Shown one piece after another: positions 9,600 through 16,496 of a stretch of 16,496 bases of DNA; the stretch's first letter is position 1, and each line of letters begins with the position of its first letter. The position numbers were made by a program, and so were the translations under genes. The DNA comes from Leucocoprinus leucothites. Taxonomy: Eukaryota > Basidiomycota > Agaricomycetes > Agaricales > Agaricaceae. Below the pieces are notes generated by a model. That model had not been told where the DNA came from and did no database searches. It saw only the letters and a program-made list of their open reading frames with translations. The stretch spans positions 1 to 16,496 of the forward strand of contig JAACJO010000095.1 of assembly GCA_013368445.1 (NCBI GenBank), given 5' to 3'.

Positions 9600-10225
9600 A
9601 CGACAGCTGCCGACGGCACCCAGTTCGGTTTCTTTCCCACTCTACCTTCTCTCCTCCACCTCACGACTCAGCACAACGTCAGCGTGTTTCCGCTCCACTT
9701 CTTATCTTCCCCGTCCTCCCACTCTTGTTTTTTATTAGCAGCAGGCGTCCGTTGTTAAATTAATAGCTCTTCAGTAATACACGAATTTCCATATTGTTCG
9801 AACAACTTGATTAACAACACATCAGCAAATCCACGAAGCAAGGTTCCCCCCACCCGGCGGCTCCTCACTTGGCAGTCCGGCATGCTGACGCGTCCTCCAG
9901 GACCCTGTGAGTGCCGTTTAGAATCTGATCCCGATGTCGCAATTTTTATCCGCATGGGTTAAGCACCAAAATTTTCCAATTTTTATCCGTACGAGGGCTC
10001 AGGGTCGCGGCATACATACGTCTTAAATTGTTTTCGGTCATTTTTTATTCTTTATCTGCTGCCTTGCATTTTCATCACAATATCGCTACAGGAACTACAA
10101 AAAGCATAGATTGAGACCAGAAAACCCTGAATTATACATAGAAATTCTTATTGTCGTTGGTCAGTGCCAGCCCTTTGTCGAAGCTGTAAGACCGCCCGAC
10201 AATATCCTGTTTAGTAGTATGACTG
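9600..10225. other. Intergenic region, no gene recognised
   Basis: The first part (9600-9760) has overlapping short open frames rich in Pro/Ser/Thr and Phe without a second copy. CAATTTTTATCCG is repeated at 9940-9952 and 9977-9989. The stretch 9940-10225 is absent from the matching position in copy A, so it is either an insertion here or a deletion there. I find no terminal inverted repeats on it. Confidence 0.4.
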
Positions 10226-10390
10226 TAATTATGCTATGTTGAATGAACAAACAACACTCAATCAAATTCGTTCTGCCTAATGTCAACGAGATTGGAGATG
10301 GTAAATTGCTGAATATAAGACTGACCCAGGACCTGTGTCGTTGGGTGAGAGGCGCATGGAATACTTACGCAGAACTCTGGCTTCATGATG

Positions 10391-11450
10391 CCGTGGGATG
10401 ATAATTTGATGGTCGTGTTTATCAGAGTGCTCCTATTCCTTCTTCCTACCTTTTCACGCCTGCATAATTGCTCAACCTATTCCTATTCCCATATACATTC
10501 TTGAGACTTCTAAGTACCACTCTATTCTGAATGCACAAAACGATGTGCAAGGTTACCGAAGCACTAAGAGATTCGGACATCTAGTGATCCGACTTGATGC
10601 TTGTGCCGTAGGCCCAGGAATTTCTATCGTCAAAATTGCTCTACTTGCTCTGAAAGAACGTGCACGGGGACGGAATAACAGACTAATGGATACCGAACAC
10701 TAGCAGTGTCAAGGGAGGAACGAGAAACTGATGGAGAAGTCCGAGGAAAGCTCGGTGTGTCACCGTGTGTAATACATCCATAGCAGAGCTTTCATCCAGT
10801 CTCTCCATGGTGAGTCTTCGTATCAAATCTCCTTCGATCTACAGTTCTCACTGTGCATCAGCACCTCGTCGCTGCCCCGAGCACAGGAGGACGTTCTGCT
10901 CTCGGAGCCTATTTCGTTCAACCCCCTCTTTTCGTGGTGATTGACAGATGTCGAGCATTCTGCTTCGGGCCCTTTACTCTTCTCTAACATCACTGAATCC
11001 TCTGTCAGCAATCGGTGGCGTCACAGAGTCCTTTGCGCCTGTGGATCACTCCCTTCAACTTCTCGAATTCATATCCCTTACTATCATCCCTTCTAACACC
11101 TCCGCAACCAGGTCGCTATCTTTGGCTCGGGTGGATTTGTAGCAGTTGTGGTGTATCTTCACGCCCGAGCTTCATCCGTATAATAATAGCCGCTGTACTA
11201 TTTTCATCTATACCTCTCTCTCTCTCTCTCTTTCGAAACTTTCCAATGGTCAACTATTCCCTTCTTTATCACCTCCCGTCGGCGGACATGGCAGTACTGA
11301 AAATCGGCCATCCTCGCGGCACTTGAGCCTCTATATGTGTCTGGCCTTCCGGAGTATCACCAGATGAGTTAGGGGAATTGCCAAGGTGCGTTATCGCAAA
11401 CTTTTGCGGTTGATTGGTCCGCATCTGTCATTACTCGCAGGCCCCCCTGA
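10391..11450 (+). pseudogene. Decayed DGK1-like gene, copy A'
   Basis: Same gene relic as copy A, independently decayed. It keeps CCGTGGGATGAT (10391), then GATTCGGACATCTAGTGATC over the GHL region. It also has CGTGCACG (10661) followed by CAGACTAATGG, both shared with exon 1 of the intact-looking gene. The exon 4 block reads LPSADMAVLKIGHPRG, closer to LSWADTAASTIGRLYG than copy A is and still holding the Asp. Next comes CTTTTGCGGTTGATTGG, resembling the KSYAGFI region. The exon 3 donor has become CTATAC and a CT-dinucleotide run has expanded in the following intron (11213-11232). Many single-base indels separate the blocks, so no full-length product is possible. Confidence 0.72.
11213..11232. 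repeat. CT dinucleotide microsatellite
   Basis: About ten CT units. The matching position in copy A (near 7127-7140) has only irregular CTCTATCCCTCT, so the run expanded after duplication. Confidence 0.8.
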
Positions 11451-11639
11451 ATTCAATCTCTGATCATGTCATCGAGCGTCGTACTGTGCGTCGTCCCAGC
11501 TATTGAACGCTCGCCAACTTGCCATATTTTTACTGCTTCCTCTCCTCGATTGCGGCTTTGAAACAGATACAATATTTAAAATACACCCTTCACTCCTGTA
11601 TATCATGTGTAGCGAATCACCCTCAAACTTGGACTATAG

Positions 11640-12459
11640 TGAGCGATCGAGTCAAGTGAATTTCCTTCGCGAGATTGTCTCATGTCCTTGACTGTCGCGC
11701 AGCTCCATTGGAGTCCTTCCAATCCTGATGTATCTCCTTCGAGCTCTTGGATAGTCTGCACATTCCAACCTCACATGCAGCAAAAGTTGCGATTGGTGCA
11801 AACGCACTTCGTTCTTATTTAACTCACCGCACGTCAGATCAACGCCCGTGTTAGAAGATGTCACTTTTTCCTTCCATCTTCCTCCCAGAGCGTGAGATTC
11901 CGTTGTTGATCTCACCGTCGAGCCCGAACACTGGTGCTATTCTGTCTGCCTTGCCGTACCACAAACAATATTCCAAGTTAACTTACTTTACATACTGATA
12001 GTCTGTATCCCCGTTTTCGCTACCATAACTACCTCGAATTAGGAGTATATGTGTGTTCTATTTCATCGGTTTTCGCTTTGTTATATATATAAAACGTGCT
12101 ACAAATGATAGAATGCCGAATTGATCATGACGATATTGAGCTTGAGTTGATCCTTCCTGTCAGATCGCAGTCTTCGAAGCCCAGCGCTCAATTCTATTAG
12201 TGGTACACTGATGCTTTCACTGATGATAAACTTCCGCGAAGGCTGATTGATACCAGTCTCTTACTCCAACACTATCGCGTGTTACGATGGTGAGTCTTTT
12301 AATGGATGTTGATAACACCCCCGCTATGAGCGCGAGATGAATCGGGTTTGGAGAAAAAAATTCAAACTCAGCTTAATGGGAGTGATTATAAGTGATGGAG
12401 CTCTGCTGGTTTGAGCATCCTTTGTCTTCAGCCAATATCTCGACTTCTAGGGGGTCACT
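11640..12459. other. Unique region upstream of the DUF6533 gene
   Basis: Mostly the 5' flank of the next gene. An AT-rich TATATATATAAAA run sits near 12082-12094, about 370 bp before the start codon. A minus-strand frame at about 11652-11760 contains GRTPMELRDSQGHETI, which faintly resembles one ankyrin repeat; no neighbouring repeats support it. No other gene is recognised. Confidence 0.35.
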
Positions 12460-14465
12460 ATGTCCGACCCTTATGGACTCACGCGGGGGGATTATATCAT
12501 GGATCGCGAGTTCATGCAGTTAAACACCTATATTCAAAGTACGTCTCTTGTCTGAGCCTTGGAGCGCACTAACTGCGGAGAACGGTTGTTTTATTATTAG
12601 TCATTGCGATTACTGTGCTTGGATACGATACTATCTATCTCATTCCCCAAGAGGTTTGGCTTGTTGTTTCCTATTGTGTAGGTTTGTGATACTCAACAAG
12701 TTCTACAGGTCAAATACATTTACCGGTTTGTACTGTCTGTTTGAACGATCGAGTACTCTGACTTACGTACGAGAACCTAGTGGTGCTTGGACACGGATTC
12801 GTGCCATATATGTTATCATTCGCCTCTGTGTATGGTTTCACTTGATGTGAGTGAATTCTTGGATATTCTATCAAGAATCGAAACTGACATCAGAATACAG
12901 AGTGGAGTTTTACAGTAAGCCGATACAGCATCCTTTGACTCAAGGTTCATTTTTGAAAATGTACAAATAGCATGGACCAACAACTTCTTGTCAAAACCGG
13001 TAAGATTTTGCGAACTAGTCATTGTCATAGTCCTTTCTCTGATTACACATTACAGTGGTATGTTTTCAATTCCCGCATTTTCCCGATTACGCAGTTTGGG
13101 TTCTAATAAAGCCATCCAAAGGTGCACTATCGCGTATAGCGATATTAACATAATGTGAGTATTCGACTTCTCTGCCTTGGGAATATCTCGAAAGTAATAT
13201 CTTTAGTGTCATAAACCTTATCATTCCAGTCACGATGAAAATACTACTCGTTCTCCGTCTTCGGGCTGCTTGGAACAATAATCGTATTGGTGAGTTACAC
13301 TACATCTCAGCCGATTTTCAACGTCGCCTAATCCTGTTTAAAAAGTCACGATTATCCTGTATACCCTCACAGCAGGTGCGTAACGAGCATTTTCAATAGC
13401 AAGGTACTTTCTCCCTCTAATCAAAATAATGCTACAGCCGAAGCCATCGTAAGTCCTCTCAGTATTCACGTCGATTCCAAAGACCTACTCCACTTCTAGA
13501 CTGGAGTGATCTCGGTGGTAGTTCACAGTTTATTCCACTCAAATTTCACATTGGTGGATTACCCGCTGCATGGGTGTTGGCTCGGGAGTGATAGTGACTT
13601 GCCACCACCACTCTTTGATGTGATGGAGAAGGTCGCAGGTACCTTTGTGTATGTCTCCAGCCTTCCCCCTCGCCCTTTCGCAATGGCCTATCGTTTATTT
13701 ATTTTATTTTATTTTATTTTATTTGCAGAGGCGTTCGAGGAGTGTCAGCTTTGATTGAAACCCTCCTGACCGTCGTCAGATTTGGCATTACATACAGAGA
13801 TGCGAAAGCTACTGGTTCGACTATCCAGGAGCGGCTTTCGCACATCCAACTCTTTACTCCCCTTTTATATGTTTTCTATCGTGATGGAACACTTCTTTTA
13901 ATTCCGTGAGTCCATTTTCTTAGCATCACCGAGAGTCTCACTGATTTCAACTACAGTATCCTCGGTAGGGTGATCATATCATATACAAATCAACTGCGTG
14001 GGCTCACGTAGCTTTCATGATCAAGCACTCTCAATTGTGGAAACCATTAGTAAATTCGACCTACTTCCACAGACGACTACTTCCATGAAATTTCTCAGTA
14101 CTGACTGGGCAGTGTGCGTATATCCTGTTCAATAAATCATTAGATGCTGAAGTCGTGGTATCTTAAATTCAGCTGGGTCGATGTCATTTACAGCATGATC
14201 GTAAGTATTTCCCTGGTTTATCGCAATGCTAAGCGTAACTGAATCTTGGTTCTAGTGTGCGCGCCTGATCCTCAATGTTCGCCAGGCAAATTGCGAGCTT
14301 GGGGAGAGCTTGCTTTCGAGGCCGGTGCATTCGATGCAGTTTCATCATACCTCATATCAAAGCGAGGAGGATTCGTCGGGCTCCGAGTCGTGGCGGCTTG
14401 ATGATATACATGGAGCAAGTCGATCGATGGAAAATAGGGAGCTTGGCATAATTTCGGAAGAATAA
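12460..14465 (+). CDS. DUF6533-type multipass membrane protein
   Basis: Reconstructed from splice borders as 17 exons: 12460-12538, 12601-12653, 12709-12725, 12781-12846, 12901-12914, 12971-12999, 13056-13057, 13095-13154, 13207-13289, 13346-13375, 13438-13448, 13500-13648, 13729-13905, 13957-13964, 14026-14113, 14173-14200 and 14256-14465. All phases agree and the product is 367 residues (366 if 12999-13094 is a twin intron). About seven hydrophobic segments fall near residues 24-43, 58-76, 104-124, 135-157, 202-220, 237-262 and 288-306. Residues 35-64 (YDTIYLIPQEVKYIYRGAW, then RIRAIYVIIR) match the DUF6533 pattern of YD, acidic-E-V and W. Other family-like words are YRDGT (248-252) and ARLILNVRQ. 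The tail is hydrophilic and acidic. DUF6533 proteins are abundant, uncharacterised fungal integral membrane proteins. The gene appears intact. Confidence 0.8.
13694..13724. repeat. ATTTT pentanucleotide run serving as intron polypyrimidine tract
   Basis: Five or so TTTTA units lie immediately before the TTTGCAG acceptor of the 13649-13728 intron of the DUF6533 gene. This intron is longer (80 nt) than its neighbours, apparently because of the repeat. Confidence 0.8.
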
Positions 14466-14576
14466 ACCAATGGGTTTGCTTAATATCGTCGTAGTGGATT
14501 GTATTATAGAACAGCAGTAATGGTGGCGTGTGATGTTTATTGGGAGAATAACCAATCGTGGGATGATGTATCCAAT
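14466..14576. promoter_or_regulatory. CCAAT-box cluster between the DUF6533 gene and DGK1
   Basis: CCAAT occurs at 14466-14470, 14552-14556 and 14572-14576, and ATTGG (CCAAT on the other strand) near 14539-14543. They sit 110-220 bp before the DGK1 start codon. The last two flank the word ATCGTGGGATGAT, which is also kept in front of both pseudogene copies. CCAAT boxes bind the Hap/NF-Y complex in fungi; use here is inferred. Confidence 0.5.
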
Positions 14577-14683
14577 AAGGCATCTGTCGTGATCTGATGC
14601 TCAGCGTGTCGTGTGTCGCTTTCCTTCGGCTTCGTGTGCACGCTTCCTCTCCTTTCCCCCATCCCGCATCCCCATAAGCCCTT

Positions 14684-16175
14684 ATGTCCCTCTCCTCTCC
14701 TCTTTCACGTACACAAAACCACCCCTCGTCTCGTTCTCGTTCTCGTTCTCCTACCATCGTCAAAGCCAAATTCTCATCCACTCCACCTCCCTCAGGCGAC
14801 GTTCAAAACATTACTCGCAAGGTTATTAGAAGACTAGAAGGGCTCGGGCATTTGGAGATGGTGGATGCTTATGCTGTGAGCCCGGAAGATAGGGATAATG
14901 ATACGGATGATGTTCCTTCTTCGAATGTCAGTGAACCGGAGGACTCGGCTGCAGAGGTTGAGCTAGTGCTGGTTGAGAATCATGGCCTTGATACGAGGAA
15001 GAATGGTCATGTCGTGCACGAAAATGGGCAGACTAATGGAAGTCTACATGCAAACGGAGTAGAAAAGAAACAGAAGCAAAAAGTCGATTGGGAGATTCCG
15101 AGAAAATTGCTACATAGTTCTATCGGTGCATTCTTATCCTTCTCCTTTGTCATTTCGTGCTATACTCACATTATCTACAGGATTTTTCACTCTCTACCTA
15201 TACATCACCGAATCATCCGTGGCCGAGATCGTGCTCGTCCTGTGGTCCTCGCTCTGCATAATCGTCCCAGCAGACATCCTTCGGCTCCGCTCACCAGCGT
15301 TCGAAAGGCTGTATGAGCGGGTACTAGGTTTCCTCATGCGCGAATCCGAAAAGGTACGCACCACATTATGCTGTGCTACGCCAAGTGACTAAAAATTGCA
15401 ACTGTTTTTCGCGCTAATTTGCTATCGTTATCCCCTTTGGTTTTGGTTCGTCATTTTGGCGCCCGCTTCACCGATAACAGCACTCGACAAATGGAGTGAT
15501 ATGGTACATCCTCGGTGTCAACTTCGCTCTCCAATTCTATCCTCGTGACGTAGCCACCATCGCCATCCTCATGTACGCTCCCGTCCGTCTCCCGCTTGTC
15601 CGAATTTACTAACACCAATCGCTCTTCCTTTCCTCACAACAGCCTCTCATGGGCAGACACAGCCGCATCCACAATCGGGCGTCTCTACGGCCCTTCCTCT
15701 CCCCGTCTCCCTTCCCACTTTTGCATCCCCCATCCCAAACTTCCTCTCGTGAAAATCCCTAGCGCCGAGAAAAAGCTACGCTGGGTTCATTGCTGCTTCT
15801 CTCACTGGAGCGATGATCGCTGTTGGATTTTGGGCTTGGATTGCCCGATGAGATTTGAAGGGAGGGAAGTCAGTTGGGATTTCGTTCGTGGTGTAACGTT
15901 GGGAGGAGGAGGAGAGAAGGGGGTGTTGAGTGGGTGGGTGGGTCTTGGTATTATTGGTGTTGTGGCTGGGTTGGTTAGTGGTGTTGCTGAAGCTATGGGT
16001 GCGTATTTATTCTCTTTTTTGTTTGTTTGTGATGGAATTGCTAACAAGTGTTAGTAGATCTGGATCGTTAGATGATAACTTGACGTTGCCGATTATTTCG
16101 GGAGGTTGTATTCTCGGGTTTTTGAGTCTCGCAGGATGGATTTCGAGCTCATTTTGGACGTCTGTTGCGTCATGA
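14684..16175 (+). CDS. DGK1: DGK1-like CTP-dependent diacylglycerol kinase, with frame breaks near the 3' end
   Basis: Exons 14684-15125, 15181-15353, 15481-15572, 15643-15998 and 16058-16175. Residues 1-130 are a low-complexity, partly acidic head with an RSRSRSRS run. Then comes the CTP-transferase-type membrane domain: PRKLLHSSIGFFTLYLYI, VIWYILGVNFALQFYPRD and LSWADTAASTIGRLYG. In yeast Dgk1, Arg76, Lys77, Asp177 and Gly184 are essential; here Arg140, Lys141, Asp241 and Gly248 keep exactly the same spacing (101 and 7 residues). The enzyme phosphorylates diacylglycerol with CTP to phosphatidate at the ER/nuclear membrane, opposing the phosphatidate phosphatase. Downstream, SYAGFIAASLTGAMIAVGFW is read in a shifted phase, then phase 0 resumes at 15847, and one G is missing at 16062-16063 before SLDDNLTLPIISGG. 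The first shift may be a 58-nt intron (15705-15762). The others look like homopolymer contractions: assembly error or an early pseudogene. Confidence 0.8.
14725..14751 (+). repeat. TTCTCG hexanucleotide repeat encoding Arg-Ser
   Basis: Imperfect tandem TCTCGT units code for the alternating Ser-Arg stretch at residues 15-22 of the DGK1-like protein. Such repeats vary in length easily. Confidence 0.65.
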
Positions 16176-16496
16176 AACAACTTTGATTCTCTCTTCACTT
16201 CCATTATCCATCTATCCACTCCGTTCAATTTCATTGCTCGGGAACTTTCCAATATCTTACTATCTTCCCGTTTCTTATATATGCCTTTCTCTCTCTCCCT
16301 CACTCGCTCGCTTATTCGAGCTATTTCTTGGAACACGATTCGTTTCGACTGCATATTCTAAAACCGGTTTTTGATGATGATGATGGTGATGATTTGACGA
16401 TGGTTATGGTGGGGGTAGCTTCTCATGGTTCTTGTATGCGTATAAACACACTCATAGGTATTAGGTATTTCTGTTTCTTGCTCCTAGTTTACTTAC
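16176..16496. other. 3' flank of DGK1; no gene recognised
   Basis: CT-rich sequence at 16284-16310 and a GAT trinucleotide run at about 16373-16401. No further coding sequence is supported before the window ends. Given the tail-to-tail layout of the duplicated units, a minus-strand membrane-protein gene might follow beyond the edge, but nothing visible here matches the B repeat. Confidence 0.4.

Larger units (their letters stand above)
9926..11600. repeat. Segmental duplication copy A' (second DGK1-like pseudogene)
   Basis: Colinear with 5133-7530 but without the transposon. Unlike copy A it is not followed by a B unit; after about 11600 the sequence is unique. Confidence 0.8.

Noticed and set aside
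11652..11915. Possible ankyrin-repeat protein on the minus strand
   Set aside because: Only one short GRTPMELRDSQGHE-like match is present, without flanking repeats or splice structure. Not enough to call a gene.
12548..12850. 100-codon plus-strand open frame inside the DUF6533 gene
   Set aside because: It reads through three introns with consensus borders. The spliced chain gives the DUF6533 signature in phase, while this frame does not.
14272..14781. 169-codon minus-strand open frame
   Set aside because: It is antisense to the last DUF6533 exon, the intergenic CCAAT region and the Arg/Ser repeat of DGK1; composition is that of a shadow frame and it has no family-like motif.
1..16496. CRISPR array, tRNA or rRNA genes, bacterial operon structure
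   Set aside because: No regularly spaced short repeats, no tRNA cloverleaf or rRNA core motifs noticed, and the genes are spliced eukaryotic genes.

Overview
This is nuclear DNA of a filamentous basidiomycete, most likely an agaricomycete. The genes carry many short introns (about 50-60 nt) with GTRNGT-type donors and CTNAC-like branch points. The protein families are typical of mushroom-forming fungi: a DUF6533-type multipass membrane protein, an F-box/leucine-rich protein, and a single-pass membrane protein with an ectodomain, one transmembrane helix and a PPQY tail. There are no rRNA genes, tRNA genes, operons or CRISPR arrays that I can see.

Layout, left to right. (1) About 1-195: a doubtful plus-strand exon fragment cut by the window edge. 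(2) 529-2036, minus: an intact three-exon single-pass membrane protein gene (copy B1). (3) 2052-2910: intergenic, with a third, small fragment of the B repeat at about 2748-2885. (4) 2911-about 4731, minus: an F-box/LRR-like gene whose reading frame breaks twice at short homopolymers. (5) 5301-6210: a DNA transposon of about 0.9 kb with near-perfect terminal inverted repeats and TA target duplications, inserted in a duplicated segment whose other copy lacks it. (6) 6239-7340, plus: a decayed copy of the DGK1-like gene found intact-looking at the right end. (7) 7905-9375, minus: a decayed copy of the membrane-protein gene (B2). (8) 10391-11450, plus: a second decayed DGK1-like copy. (9) 12460-14465, plus: a DUF6533-type multipass membrane protein gene, reconstructed here as up to 17 exons. 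(10) 14684-16175, plus: a DGK1-like CTP-dependent diacylglycerol kinase gene.

The main reading is that the window records repeated local duplication and decay of a module made of DGK1 (plus) facing the membrane-protein gene (minus). Segment 5133-9565 carries both halves as pseudogenes, 9926-11600 carries the DGK1 half again, 185-2250 carries the working membrane-protein half, and 14555-16175 carries the best-preserved DGK1 half. The DGK1 origin of the middle segments is recognisable only by walking the exon-by-exon similarity.

The DUF6533 gene and DGK1 lie head to tail about 0.2 kb apart, with a cluster of CCAAT boxes between them. Diacylglycerol kinase would act at the ER/nuclear membrane to make phosphatidate. 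No functional link with its membrane-protein neighbours can be claimed from sequence. The strongest oddities are a candidate twin intron (stwintron) or 2-nt microexon at 13000-13094, the transposon with its empty-site control, and a series of single-base homopolymer contractions that break otherwise well-conserved genes and may be assembly errors.
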